Assembly (NCBI RefSeq): GCF_025823185.1
Contig: NZ_JACKVK010000013.1
Coordinates: 285,150 to 349,149 of the forward strand
Reading direction: 5' to 3'
Length of the DNA stretch: 64,000 nucleotides
Origin: Mycobacterium yunnanensis
GTDB lineage: Bacteria > Actinomycetota > Actinomycetes > Mycobacteriales > Mycobacteriaceae
The notes under the pieces are model-generated. The model was not told where the DNA came from, searched no databases, and saw only the letters and a list, made by a program, of their open reading frames with translations. Made by a program: the position numbers and the translations under genes. This document shows, piece by piece, positions 34,516 to 43,646 of the stretch (positions within the stretch are counted from its first letter, which is position 1; the number at the start of each line of letters is the position of its first letter).

Positions 34516-35946
34516 ATGACGATGACCACCCCGGACAAGGCACCCGACGTGAACGAGACGGTCGACCCGCGCGATCCCCTGCTCCGCATGCGCGCCTTCT
34601 TCGACGAGGGCAGCGTCGAGTTGCTCCACGAGCGCGATCGCTCCGGCGTGCTCGCCGCCGCAGGCACCGTCAACGGCGTGCGCACCATCGCCTTCTGCAC
34701 CGACGGCACCGTCATGGGCGGCGCGATGGGTGTCGAGGGCTGCGCCCACATCGTCAACGCCTACGACACGGCCATCGAAGAGCAGGCCCCGATCATCGGC
34801 ATCTGGCATTCCGGTGGCGCCCGACTGGCCGAGGGCGTCAAGGCCCTGCACGCCGTGGGACTGATGTTCGAGGCCATGATCAGGGCGTCGGGCTACATCC
34901 CGCAGATCTCCATCGTCGTCGGATTCGCCGCTGGCGGAGCGGCTTACGGGCCTGCACTCACCGACGTCGTCATCATGGCTCCCGAGGGCCGCGTCTTCGT
35001 CACCGGACCCGACATCGTTCGAAGCGTCACCGGTGAGGACGTCGACATGGCGTCCCTCGGTGGACCCGACACCCACCACAAGAAGTCCGGCGTCTGCCAC
35101 ATCGTCGCCGACGACGAGGCCGACTCCTACGAGCGTGGCCGCCGGCTGGTCGGATTGTTCTGCCAGCAGGGCCACTTCGACCGCACCAAGGCCGAGGCGG
35201 GCGACTCCGACCTGCGCGCGCTGCTGCCGGACTCGGCGCGTCGCGCCTACGACGTGCACCCGCTCATCTCGGCTCTGCTCGACGAGGACGCGCCGTTCGA
35301 CGAGTTCCAGTCCAAGTGGGCGCCGTCGATGGTGGTCGGCCTCGGTCGGCTGGCCGGCCGCAGCGTCGGCGTGCTCGCCAACAACCCGCTGCGTCTCGGC
35401 GGCTGCCTGAACTCCGAGAGCGCCGAGAAGGCAGCGCGTTTCGTGCGCCTGTGCGACGCGTTCGGCATCCCGATCGTCGTCATCGTCGACGTGCCCGGTT
35501 ATCTGCCCGGCGTCGACCAGGAGTGGGGTGGCGTCGTGCGTCGCGGGGCGAAGTTGCTGCACGCCTTCGGCGAGGCCACCGTCCCGCGCGTCACGCTGGT
35601 GACGCGAAAGATCTACGGCGGCGCCTACATTGCGATGAACTCACGGTCGCTGGGTGCGACGAAGGTGTTCGCCTGGCCCAACGCCGAGGTCGCCGTCATG
35701 GGCGCCAAGCCCGCGGTCGGCATCCTGCACAAGCGCACCCTGGCCGCAGCCGCGCCCGAGGACCGCGAAGCCCTGCACGAGCAGCTGGCGGCCGAGCACG
35801 AGCGCATCGCCGGCGGCGTGGACAGCGCCATCGAGATCGGCGTCGTCGACGCGAAGATCGATCCCGCGCACACCCGGAGCGTGCTCACCCAGGCGCTGGC
35901 CGAGGCGCCGGCACGTCGCGGTCGCCACAAGAACATCCCGCTGTAA
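34516..35946 (+). CDS. accD6: Acyl-CoA carboxylase beta subunit AccD6
   Basis: A 476-residue carboxyltransferase subunit that makes malonyl-CoA for FAS-I/FAS-II together with an alpha subunit AccA3. It shows the acyl-CoA site GIWHSGGARLAEGV, FAAGGAAYGPAL, and the biotin-domain pocket with GGAYIAMNSRSLGA. It ends the operon 16 bp after kasB. The gene after it is on the other strand and converges directly (1 bp between them). Confidence 0.96.
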   Translation: MTMTTPDKAPDVNETVDPRDPLLRMRAFFDEGSVELLHERDRSGVLAAAGTVNGVRTIAFCTDGTVMGGAMGVEGCAHIVNAYDTAIEEQAPIIGIWHSGGARLAEGVKALHAVGLMFEAMIRASGYIPQISIVVGFAAGGAAYGPALTDVVIMAPEGRVFVTGPDIVRSVTGEDVDMASLGGPDTHHKKSGVCHIVADDEADSYERGRRLVGLFCQQGHFDRTKAEAGDSDLRALLPDSARRAYDVHPLISALLDEDAPFDEFQSKWAPSMVVGLGRLAGRSVGVLANNPLRLGGCLNSESAEKAARFVRLCDAFGIPIVVIVDVPGYLPGVDQEWGGVVRRGAKLLHAFGEATVPRVTLVTRKIYGGAYIAMNSRSLGATKVFAWPNAEVAVMGAKPAVGILHKRTLAAAAPEDREALHEQLAAEHERIAGGVDSAIEIGVVDAKIDPAHTRSVLTQALAEAPARRGRHKNIPL

Positions 35947-35947
35947 G

Positions 35948-36559
35948 TCACTCCAGCGCAAACGAACCCACCGTGAGGGCACCTGCCGGCCGGTAGGTGC
36001 CGATCACCACGCCGGTCGTGGACACCGAGCTGTCGACCAGCTCGAGAGCCCCGGGGACGACGCCGTCGGCGAAGAGTCGCTTGCCGGTGCCGACGACCAC
36101 GGGGAACGTCCAAAGGCGGTACTCGTCGATCAGGCCGTGGCGTATGAGCGTCTGCAGCAGGTCGGCGCTTCCGTGCACCTGCAACTCGGGGCCGTCGGTG
36201 GCCTTGAGCGCCGCGACCGCAGCCGGCACGTCGTCGTCGAGAAGCACCGAGTTCTGCCAGTCCAGGGCGGGCCGGTGCCGGGAGGCCACGTACTTCGTGG
36301 CCTCGTTGAGTGGCTTGCCGCCCTCGTCGTCGGAGACCCGCGGCCAGTGCGCGGCGAAGATGTCGTAGGTGCGCCGCCCCAGGACCAGGTCGAAGGGCAC
36401 GCCCATGGTCTTGCCCATCACCTGATTCGCGTGGTCGTCCCAGAAGTTCACCGACCATCCGCCGTGATCGAATGCGCCGTCGGCGTCCTCCTCGGGCCCG
36501 CCCGGCGCCTGCATCACGCCGTCGAGGGTCAGGAACGTGTTGGTGATCAGTCGTCTCAT
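35948..36559 (-). CDS. Dihydrofolate-reductase-fold protein (RibD C-terminal-like)
   Basis: A 203-residue protein with the DHFR/RibD fold. It starts LITNTFLTLDGVMQAP, carries LVLGRRTYDIFAAHW as the NADPH-binding helix region, and has VHGSADLLQTLIRHGLIDEYRL, the motif of the reductase domain. It is probably an NADPH-dependent reductase, but no folate or riboflavin gene is adjacent. In this region it stands between accD6 and glpD1 and reads towards accD6. Confidence 0.8.
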   Translation of the reverse strand: MRRLITNTFLTLDGVMQAPGGPEEDADGAFDHGGWSVNFWDDHANQVMGKTMGVPFDLVLGRRTYDIFAAHWPRVSDDEGGKPLNEATKYVASRHRPALDWQNSVLLDDDVPAAVAALKATDGPELQVHGSADLLQTLIRHGLIDEYRLWTFPVVVGTGKRLFADGVVPGALELVDSSVSTTGVVIGTYRPAGALTVGSFALE

Positions 36560-36599
36560 GCTGGTGTGGACACCCGCCGCGCGTAAAACTCATCGCCGG

Positions 36600-38138
36600 T
36601 CATCCGAGCAACTCGATGGCGGCCCCGATCGCCTTGGCTCGATCGGATGCCACCAACCCGATGCGGGTGCGCCGGTCCAGGACGTCGTCCACCGTCAGCG
36701 CCCCCTCGTGGGTTCGCGCGTACTCGAATTCCGCTCGGATGACGTCGATTCCGTCGGCCACCGCGTCACCGGGGCGCTCGCACGTGGCCTGGACGAGCAC
36801 GTTGGGCGCTTCGGCGCCGTAGCGGGCGACCAGCGACGGCGGCAGCCCCGCCGTGGACCCTGGCGCGGCCCCCGGGTTGGCGGGCGCACCGACCAGCGGT
36901 AGGTCGGCGGTGCGGCATGGCCCCGCCGTGAGCCCCCGACGCGCCACCGCACGATCCACCACGTCCTGGGCCATGTAGCGGTATTCGGTGAGTTTGCCAC
37001 CGATCACGCTGAGCACCCCGGTGGCCGACTCCACCACCGCGTGCTCGCGCGAGACGTCCGCGGTGGGACCCGGTCCATTGTCGATCAGTGGCCGCAGCCC
37101 CGCATAGGCACCGACGACGTCCTCGGGTCCCAGGGCGACCGCGAGCGCGGTGTTGACGGTGTCGAGCAGGAAGGACACCTCGGCCGGGGTGGGTTCTGGC
37201 ACGTCGGGGATGGGTCCGGGCGCCTCCTCGTCGGTGAGCCCGAGGTAGACGCGACCGAGTTGCTCCGGCATCGCGAAGATGAACCTGTTGGTCGCCCCGG
37301 GGATCGGAACGGTCAGCGCGGCAACGGGATTGCCGAAGGCCGCGGCGTCGAACACCAGGTGGGTGCCGCGACTGGGACGCAACGTGATCGACGGGTCGAC
37401 GTCGCCTGCCCACACACCGGAGGCGTTGAGCACCGCACGCGCGGTCACGTCGAGGGTCTCGCCGGTCAACTGGTCGGTCAGGCGCACCGAGGTGCCGGTG
37501 GCATCCGACGCGGCGACGCGGGTGAGGATGCGGGCGCCGTGCTGAGCGGCGGTGCGGGCGACCGCGACGACCAGGCGGGCGTCGTCGACGAGTTGGCCGT
37601 CGTAGGCGAGGAACGCGCCGTCGAGACCGTCGCGGCGCACCGTCGGCACCAGGTCGACGGCGCGGGAGGCGTCGACTCGGCGTGACCGGGGCAAGGTCGA
37701 CGCGGGCGTGCCCGCCAGCTTGCGCAACCCGTCGCCGGCGGCGAACCCGACCCGGACCAGGGCTCGTGAGGTGGCACTCATCGACGGCAGCAGGGGTACC
37801 AGCTGAGGCATCGCCGTGACGAGGTGGGGAGCGGTGCGGGTCATGAGGATTCCGCGTTCGGCGGCGCTGCGGCGGGCGATGCCCACGTTGCCGGTCGCGA
37901 GGTAGCGCAGTCCGCCGTGTACGAGTTTCGAACTCCAGCGGCTGGTGCCGAAGGCCAAGTCGTGCTTCTCCACCAGGACGACCGACAGCCCGCGCGAGGC
38001 CGCGTCGAGTGCGATGCCGGCGCCGGTGATGCCGCCGCCGATGACGACCACGTCGACCCGTCCACCGTCGCCGAGGGCGGTCAGGTCGGCGGTGCGACGG
38101 TCGGCGTTCAGGGCCGCCGACGGGGTGGGAGTGCTCAT
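36600..38138 (-). CDS. glpD1: Glycerol-3-phosphate dehydrogenase
   Basis: A 512-residue FAD enzyme that oxidises glycerol-3-phosphate to DHAP and feeds electrons to the quinone pool. The FAD motif is VVVIGGGITGAGIALDAASRG near the N-terminus, and SSKLVHGGLRYL is the typical GlpD signature. The ATG at 38138 overlaps the stop of the upstream TetR gene (ATGA). Position and order match Rv2249c. The TetR in front may control it. Confidence 0.93.
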   Translation of the reverse strand: MSTPTPSAALNADRRTADLTALGDGGRVDVVVIGGGITGAGIALDAASRGLSVVLVEKHDLAFGTSRWSSKLVHGGLRYLATGNVGIARRSAAERGILMTRTAPHLVTAMPQLVPLLPSMSATSRALVRVGFAAGDGLRKLAGTPASTLPRSRRVDASRAVDLVPTVRRDGLDGAFLAYDGQLVDDARLVVAVARTAAQHGARILTRVAASDATGTSVRLTDQLTGETLDVTARAVLNASGVWAGDVDPSITLRPSRGTHLVFDAAAFGNPVAALTVPIPGATNRFIFAMPEQLGRVYLGLTDEEAPGPIPDVPEPTPAEVSFLLDTVNTALAVALGPEDVVGAYAGLRPLIDNGPGPTADVSREHAVVESATGVLSVIGGKLTEYRYMAQDVVDRAVARRGLTAGPCRTADLPLVGAPANPGAAPGSTAGLPPSLVARYGAEAPNVLVQATCERPGDAVADGIDVIRAEFEYARTHEGALTVDDVLDRRTRIGLVASDRAKAIGAAIELLG

Positions 38139-38716
38139 GGTGCGAGGTATCCGTTCAAGGCGAGGGTCAACTGGGCGACCAGGTCGTCGGAGGGCAGGAT
38201 CGCCTCCACCATGTGTGCGGCGAGGATCGTCGACTGCGTGATCAGAAGGCACATCACGGCGAGTTGTCTGACGTCGCCGGATCGCACGCTGCCCTGGTCC
38301 TGGGCGGCCCGGATCTCTGCAGCGACGGTGTCCAGCAGCATCTGCTGGCTGGTGCCAAGCCGTTCGGACAGATACGACATCGCGAGGTTCGGGTCCTGAT
38401 ACAGGACCGACATCACCACGTCGTCCCACCGGATCGCCTGGGCGACACCGACGACGCGCTCCACGAGCGGGACGCGGCCGACACCGGTGCTCGGCACGGA
38501 ATCCAGCGCGCGGGTGATCCGCGCGGTGAGTAGCGCGGCGAGGATCGACCGGGTGTCGGGAAAGCGGCGGTACACCGTGGGCCGGCTGATCGTCGCGCGG
38601 CGAGCGATCTCGGCGAGGGTCACGCGGTCGACACCGAAGGCCAGCACGCAGTCGGCCGCGGCGTCCAGGATGCGGCCCTCGACCGACGCTGATCGGCCTT
38701 CGTTACTGATTGACAT
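38135..38716 (-). CDS. TetR family regulator (Rv2250c-like)
   Basis: A protein of about 193 residues starting at MSISNEG. The HTH (LAEIARRATISRPTVYRRFPDTRSIL) is at about residues 34-60. Its start codon is 20 bp away from the start of the divergent FAD oxidase gene, and its stop overlaps glpD1. It therefore sits in an ideal place to control both units. The 20-bp gap is AT-rich and contains TGTAATACTGTAAC, a direct repeat of TGTAA. Confidence 0.88.
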   Translation of the reverse strand: MSISNEGRSASVEGRILDAAADCVLAFGVDRVTLAEIARRATISRPTVYRRFPDTRSILAALLTARITRALDSVPSTGVGRVPLVERVVGVAQAIRWDDVVMSVLYQDPNLAMSYLSERLGTSQQMLLDTVAAEIRAAQDQGSVRSGDVRQLAVMCLLITQSTILAAHMVEAILPSDDLVAQLTLALNGYLAP

Positions 38717-38736
38717 GATCTGTAATACTGTAACGC

Positions 38737-40350
38737 ATGACTCGAGCGCACGACCAGTCCACGCCCCCGATGAAGTGGAACGCCTGGGGGGACCCGGCGG
38801 CGGCCAAGCCACTCTCCGACGGCATCCGGACCCTCCTCGTCCAGGCCCTTGGGATCACGGCCGAGTCGGCTGTCGAGCCCCATCCCGACCGGGTGCCCGT
38901 GCGTCCGTCGGCTCTCTCCGATGCCGACCGCAGGGCCATGGCGGCGATCGTCGGAGCGGAGCACGTCGTCGTCGACGACTACGCCCGACTGTTGCGTGCC
39001 GGCGGCAAGTCAACGCTGGACCTGTTGCGGCGCAACGGCAACGGCGTTCAGGACGCCCCGGACGCGGTGCTGATACCCGCCGACGAGGACGAGATCGCCG
39101 CCGTCCTCACCCTCTGCTCCTCCAGCAGCATCGCCGTCGTCCCCTTCGGCGGCGGCACCAGCGTGGTCGGTGGGCTCGACCCCGCCCGGGGCGACTTCAA
39201 GGCCGTCGTCTCACTCGACCTGCGCCGCCTGAACGCTCTGCACGGCCTCGACGAGGTGTCCGGCGAAGCCGAACTCGGTGCCGGGGTCACCGGGCCCGAC
39301 GCCGAGAGACTGCTTGGCGCCCAAGGGTTCTCGCTCGGTCACTACCCGCAGAGCTTTCAGTTCGCCACCATCGGCGGATTCGCCGCCACGCGCTCCTCGG
39401 GTCAGGACTCCGCCGGGTACGGCCGATTCGACGACATGGTGCGCGGCCTGCGCGTGGTGACCCCCGCCGGTGTGCTCGACCTCGGCCGCGCACCTGCCTC
39501 CGCCGCCGGACCCGACCTTCGGCAGTTGATGGTCGGCTCCGAGGGAGTGTTCGGCGTCATCACCCGGGTTCGGGTGCGCGTGCATCCCGTCCCCGAGACG
39601 ACGAGGTACGAAGCGTGGTCCTTTCCCGACTTCAGCACGGGTGCAGCGGCATTGCGGGCGGTCGTACAGAACGGCACCGGCCCGACCGTGATCCGGTTGT
39701 CCGACGAGGCCGAGACCGGCGTCAACCTGGCCACCACCGAGAGCATCGGCGACGGCAGCATCACGGGCGGTTGCCTCGCGATCACCGCGTTCGAGGGCAC
39801 CGCCGCGCACGCCGAGAGTCGGCACGACGAGACGCGGGAACTGCTGATCGCGCACGGGGGCACCAGCCTCGGCGACGGCCCAGCCACGGCCTGGGAGCAC
39901 GGGCGCTTCGGTGCACCGTATCTTCGCGATTCGTTGTTGGCGGCCGGCGCGCTGTGCGAGACGTTGGAGACGGCCACGAACTGGTCCAACCTGTTCTCGG
40001 TCAAGACCGCCGTGACCGAAGCCCTGACGACGTCTCTCGCCGAATCGGGCACCGCAGCCCTGGTCATGTGCCACATTTCCCACGTGTATCCGACCGGCGC
40101 CTCGCTGTACTTCACCGTCGTGGCCGGGCAGCGTGGCAACCCGGTCGAACAGTGGCGCGCGGCCAAGGTCGCCGCGTCGGACGCCATGGTCCGGGCCGGG
40201 GCGACGATCACCCATCACCACGCCGTGGGCGCCGACCACCGGCCGTGGATGCGCGAGGAGATCGGCGATCTCGGCGTCGAGGTTCTGCGCGCGGTCAAGG
40301 CGGTGCTCGACCCGGCCGGAATCCTCAACCCGGGCAAGCTGATTCCGTGA
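38737..40350 (+). CDS. FAD-linked oxidase, alkyl-DHAP synthase-like (Rv2251)
   Basis: A 537-residue protein of the VAO/GlcD-type FAD oxidases. The FAD domain has PFGGGTSVVGG at about residue 137, then SLDLRRL and LGHYPQSFQFATIGGFAATRSSGQDSAGYG, which is close to alkyldihydroxyacetonephosphate synthases. The C-terminus ends ILNPGKLIP, typical of this family. The position is that of Rv2251, and its neighbour glpD1 works on the related metabolite DHAP. It is coupled to the lipid kinase by a GTGA overlap. Confidence 0.88.
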   Translation: MTRAHDQSTPPMKWNAWGDPAAAKPLSDGIRTLLVQALGITAESAVEPHPDRVPVRPSALSDADRRAMAAIVGAEHVVVDDYARLLRAGGKSTLDLLRRNGNGVQDAPDAVLIPADEDEIAAVLTLCSSSSIAVVPFGGGTSVVGGLDPARGDFKAVVSLDLRRLNALHGLDEVSGEAELGAGVTGPDAERLLGAQGFSLGHYPQSFQFATIGGFAATRSSGQDSAGYGRFDDMVRGLRVVTPAGVLDLGRAPASAAGPDLRQLMVGSEGVFGVITRVRVRVHPVPETTRYEAWSFPDFSTGAAALRAVVQNGTGPTVIRLSDEAETGVNLATTESIGDGSITGGCLAITAFEGTAAHAESRHDETRELLIAHGGTSLGDGPATAWEHGRFGAPYLRDSLLAAGALCETLETATNWSNLFSVKTAVTEALTTSLAESGTAALVMCHISHVYPTGASLYFTVVAGQRGNPVEQWRAAKVAASDAMVRAGATITHHHAVGADHRPWMREEIGDLGVEVLRAVKAVLDPAGILNPGKLIP

Positions 40351-41261
40351 GCCCCGATTCGTCGAGGCTCGGCCGCATCACCGTCTTGACCAATCCGGCG
40401 TCGGGTCACGGTGGCGCCACCCATGCCGCGGAGCGGGCAATCGCCCAGCTGCACCACCGCGGCCTGGACGTCGTCGCCATCGCGGGCACCGACGTCGACC
40501 ACGCGCGGCGGCTGGTCGAAGGCGCGCTGGACCGGGGCATGGACGCGCTGGTCGTGGTCGGCGGTGACGGCATCGTCTCGCTGGCGCTGCAGGTGTTGGC
40601 GGGCAACGACATTCCGCTGGGCATCATCCCTGCGGGCACCGGCAACGACCACGCCCGCGAGTTCGGCATTCCGACCAGGAGCCCGGAGGCCGCGGCCGAC
40701 GTCGTGGTCGACGGGGTCGTCGAGACCGTCGACCTAGGCCGCATCGTCGGCGCCGACGGTACGCAGCGCTGGTTCGGCACGGTGATGGCCGCCGGGTTCG
40801 ACTCGCTGGTGACCGACCGGACCAACCGGATGACGTGGCCGCACGGCCGGATGCGCTACAACGTGGCAATGCTGGCCGAGATCTCGAAGCTGCGCCTGCT
40901 GCCGTTCCGGCTGACCTTCGACGGCGAGGAGCTGGTGACCGATCTGACGCTCGCGGCGTTCGGCAACACGCGCAGTTACGGCGGCGGCATGCTGATCTGC
41001 CCGGACGCCGACCACGCCGACGGCAAGCTCGACGTGACGATGGTGCAGTCGGCGTCGCGGGCCAAGCTGGTCCGGCTGTTTCCCACCGTCTTCAAGGGCA
41101 CCCACGTCGAGCTCGACCAGGTGCGCACGGCCAGGGCCTCGGTCATCACGGTCGAGTGCGCGGGCATCAACGCCTACGCCGACGGCGAGTACGTGTGCCC
41201 GTTGCCGGTCGAGGTGTCGGCGGTACCCGGCGCGCTGCGAATCCTGCGTCCCGCACGCTGA
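40347..41261 (+). CDS. Diacylglycerol kinase-like lipid kinase (Rv2252)
   Basis: A 304-residue protein of the DAGK catalytic family. The nucleotide motif GGDGIVSLAL (GGDGT-type) is at about residue 71, preceded by NPASGHGGA and followed by LGIIPAGTGND. It would phosphorylate diacylglycerol or a related lipid; the M. tuberculosis homologue is linked to phosphatidylinositol mannoside supply. The GTG start overlaps the stop of the FAD oxidase. A hairpin follows the gene. Confidence 0.9.
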   Translation: MSPDSSRLGRITVLTNPASGHGGATHAAERAIAQLHHRGLDVVAIAGTDVDHARRLVEGALDRGMDALVVVGGDGIVSLALQVLAGNDIPLGIIPAGTGNDHAREFGIPTRSPEAAADVVVDGVVETVDLGRIVGADGTQRWFGTVMAAGFDSLVTDRTNRMTWPHGRMRYNVAMLAEISKLRLLPFRLTFDGEELVTDLTLAAFGNTRSYGGGMLICPDADHADGKLDVTMVQSASRAKLVRLFPTVFKGTHVELDQVRTARASVITVECAGINAYADGEYVCPLPVEVSAVPGALRILRPAR

Positions 41262-41266
41262 CGCGC

Positions 41267-41329
41267 CCGCGAGACATCAGCAGTGGCGGCGACACGCCGA
41301 AGGTCGCCGCCGCCAGTTATGTCTCGCGG
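41267..41329. terminator. Long hairpin between convergent genes
   Basis: Outer arms CCGCGAGACAT and ATGTCTCGCGG (11 bp) enclose inner arms GGCGGCGAC and GTCGCCGCC (9 bp) around a 9-nt loop. It lies 6 bp after the lipid kinase and 25 bp after the end of the converging DUF3145 gene, so it can act in both directions. Confidence 0.65.
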
Positions 41330-41353
41330 CAGGAGGCTCCTCGCCGAGACCCT

Positions 41354-41866
41354 CTAGCCGACGCCGCGGTTGAGCCAGGTGACCTCGCCGGTGTCGCCAC
41401 CGCCGCGGAACTCCTCGAGCGCCTCGTCCCACGCAGTGCCGAGCACGGTGTCCATCTCGGCGGCCATGGCGTCGGCACCCGAGGCCATCAGCCCGCGCAG
41501 CCGCATCTCGCCGACCATCACGTCACCGTTGGCACTCATCACACCGCTCCACAGCCCCAGCTGCGGGGTGTGGCACCAGCGGTGCCCGTCGACGCCCTCG
41601 CTGGGGTCCTCGGTGACCTCGAAACGAAGCACCGACCACGACCGCAGCGCATTGGCCAGGGCAGCCCCCGTACCAACGGGACCTACCCAGTTGGTGACGG
41701 CACGGAGCTGCCCAGGCATCGCCGGCTGCGGCGTCCACTTGAGGTTCGCCCTCGCCGACAGGGTCGACGAAAGCGCCCACTCCACGTGTGGACATACCGC
41801 CGCGGGCGAGGCGTGGACGTACACCACACCGGTGGCCGTGTCGGCGAACTGGTTCGACGCACGCAT
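41354..41866 (-). CDS. DUF3145 protein
   Basis: A 170-residue protein of the actinobacterial DUF3145 family, recognised from MRASNQFADTATG and VVYVHASPAAVCPHVEW. It has no known function and no membrane helix. The ATG at 41866 has AAGGAG 6 nt upstream; the codon just before it is also ATG. It is usually monocistronic in mycobacteria and probably a housekeeping protein. Confidence 0.85.
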   Translation of the reverse strand: MRASNQFADTATGVVYVHASPAAVCPHVEWALSSTLSARANLKWTPQPAMPGQLRAVTNWVGPVGTGAALANALRSWSVLRFEVTEDPSEGVDGHRWCHTPQLGLWSGVMSANGDVMVGEMRLRGLMASGADAMAAEMDTVLGTAWDEALEEFRGGGDTGEVTWLNRGVG

Positions 41867-41976
41867 CATCTGCTCCTTCGGCTCAATAGGGACGTCTTCC
41901 CCGACGACCTGCTGAGCTCCGTGAAGATGCAATTGATTCGTGCGTGTCTATTGTGCCCTGTGGGGCGGGTGTTGCG

Positions 41977-42801
41977 CTAGTGTGGCCCGGATTCTCTCAG
42001 TACTCCATCAGAGATGGCCGGCCACAGCGGGTGCGCCCAGTCACCGAAGTCGCGGTCGGTGAGCACCACGAGGGCCAGGTCAGCTGACGGATCGGCCCAG
42101 ATGAACGTGCCCGACTGGCCGAAGTGACCGAACGTCGCCGAGCTATTCAGCGAGCCCGTCCAGTGCGGTGACTTGCCGTCGCGCAGCTCGAAGCCCAGCC
42201 CCCAGTCGTTCGGACGCTGCACACCGTAGCCGGGCAGGACGCCCGACAGACCGGGAAACTGCACCGCAACGGCGTCGGCGTGCATCTGCCCGGAGACCAG
42301 CGTCGGACGCAGCAGTTCGACGGCGAATAGCGAGAGGTCGGCGACCGTCGACTCGACGCCGAACCCAGCGGCGGCCGCACCGCCAACCAGCGCCGACGAA
42401 CCCATGCCGAGCGGTTCGAAGACGGCCTCGGCCACGTATTGCTCGAACGGGATGTCGGACTCCTGCTCCAGTACGGCCGCGAGCACCCCGAAGCCCTCGT
42501 TGGAGTAGATCCGTCGCGCGCCGGGTTCGGCGATCACGTCCGCAGATCGCATCGACAGCCCCGAGGTGTGCGCGAGCAGGTGACGCACGGTCGAGCCGGG
42601 CGGCCCGGCCGGGGTGTCGAGGTCGACGACGCCCTCCTCCACCGCGATCTGCGCCGCACGGGCGACGATTGACTTGGTGACCGACGCCAGGGCGAAGGTC
42701 CGGTCCACCTCGCCGTGCTGGGTGAGCACACCACCTGGGCCCACCACCGCCGCCGCGGCGTTGGTGACCGGCCAATCGGCGAGGACGTCGAGTGCTGACA
42801 C
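41977..42801 (-). CDS. Beta-lactamase-like serine hydrolase (Rv2257c-like)
   Basis: A 274-residue protein of the class C beta-lactamase / penicillin-binding fold. The nucleophile motif is S40-V-T-K43 and the tyrosine motif is YSNEG. The third motif is less clear, but HFGQSG near the C-terminus fits. There is no signal peptide, so it is probably a cytoplasmic esterase or peptidase rather than a resistance enzyme. It starts at GTG 42801 and is separated from the dioxygenase by 37 bp. Confidence 0.82.
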   Translation of the reverse strand: MSALDVLADWPVTNAAAAVVGPGGVLTQHGEVDRTFALASVTKSIVARAAQIAVEEGVVDLDTPAGPPGSTVRHLLAHTSGLSMRSADVIAEPGARRIYSNEGFGVLAAVLEQESDIPFEQYVAEAVFEPLGMGSSALVGGAAAAGFGVESTVADLSLFAVELLRPTLVSGQMHADAVAVQFPGLSGVLPGYGVQRPNDWGLGFELRDGKSPHWTGSLNSSATFGHFGQSGTFIWADPSADLALVVLTDRDFGDWAHPLWPAISDGVLRESGPH

Positions 42802-42838
42802 GAGACGAGAGCCTAGTGCGGGACGGGCGACGTACGGG

Positions 42839-43609
42839 TCAGACCAGCTGCAGCGAGCGCTTCGCCAAACCCATCCAGAAGCCGTCGACCACCTGCGCCG
42901 GGATCTGTTCCGGATCCGCCGACGCCCCCAGCGCGACGAACAGCGGCGCGAAGTGCTCGATCGTCGGATGGGCGTACGGCATACCCGGCGCCTTGGCCTG
43001 AAAGTCCAGCAGCGCGTCGAGGTCGCCGGCGGCGAACCGTCCGGCCGCCCAGTCGTCGAACTCCCGGGACCAGCCCGGCGCAACGGCGTTCGGGGACCGG
43101 TCGGTGAGGTACGGCAGGCCATGGGTGGTGAAGCCGGATCCGACGATCAGCACGCCCTCCTCGCGCAGCGGCCGCAGCCGCGCACCCAGGTCGAGCAGCC
43201 GCTGCGGATCGAGGGTGGGCATCGACATCTGCAGGACCGGGATGTCGGCCTCGGGGTACATCACCGTCAGGGGAACGTAGGCGCCGTGGTCGAGTCGCCG
43301 GTTCGGGTCATGGGCGACGGTCTCCCCGTCGGGCATCAGCGCCTCCACCCGTCGCGCCAGCTCGGGAGCGCCGGGGGCGTCGTAGGTCACCTCGTAGAAG
43401 CGCTGCGGGAAACCCCAGAAGTCGTACGTCAGTGGGGTTTCGGTGGTGGTCGACCCGATGGTGAGCGGCGCGGCCTCCCAGTGAGCGGACACCACCAGGA
43501 TGGCCTCGGGTCGCGGCAGCTCCGCCGACCAGTCGACCAACTGCGACACCCACCTCTCGTCGTCCACGAGAGGTGGGGCGCCGTGGGACAGGAAGAGAGC
43601 GGGAATCAC
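42839..43609 (-). CDS. LigB-type extradiol dioxygenase (DODA-like)
   Basis: A 256-residue protein of the aromatic ring-opening LigB superfamily, close to 4,5-DOPA dioxygenase extradiol. It shows LFLSHGAPP at the N-terminus, VVSAHWE and the DHGAYVPL metal-site region, with further histidines (FTTHGLPY; YAHPTIEHFAP). It is an iron-dependent oxidase for catechols such as gallate or DOPA. It is divergent from mscR (37 bp gap). Confidence 0.8.
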   Translation of the reverse strand: MIPALFLSHGAPPLVDDERWVSQLVDWSAELPRPEAILVVSAHWEAAPLTIGSTTTETPLTYDFWGFPQRFYEVTYDAPGAPELARRVEALMPDGETVAHDPNRRLDHGAYVPLTVMYPEADIPVLQMSMPTLDPQRLLDLGARLRPLREEGVLIVGSGFTTHGLPYLTDRSPNAVAPGWSREFDDWAAGRFAAGDLDALLDFQAKAPGMPYAHPTIEHFAPLFVALGASADPEQIPAQVVDGFWMGLAKRSLQLV

Positions 43610-43646
43610 CCGTCGAGTGTCGCACCGCGGCCGCTAGGTTGTACCC

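Noticed and set aside
38487..40346. Long N-terminal extension of the lipid kinase frame
   Set aside because: The first 620 codons are an out-of-frame shadow of the FAD oxidase gene; the real start is the GTG at 40347 overlapping the oxidase stop.
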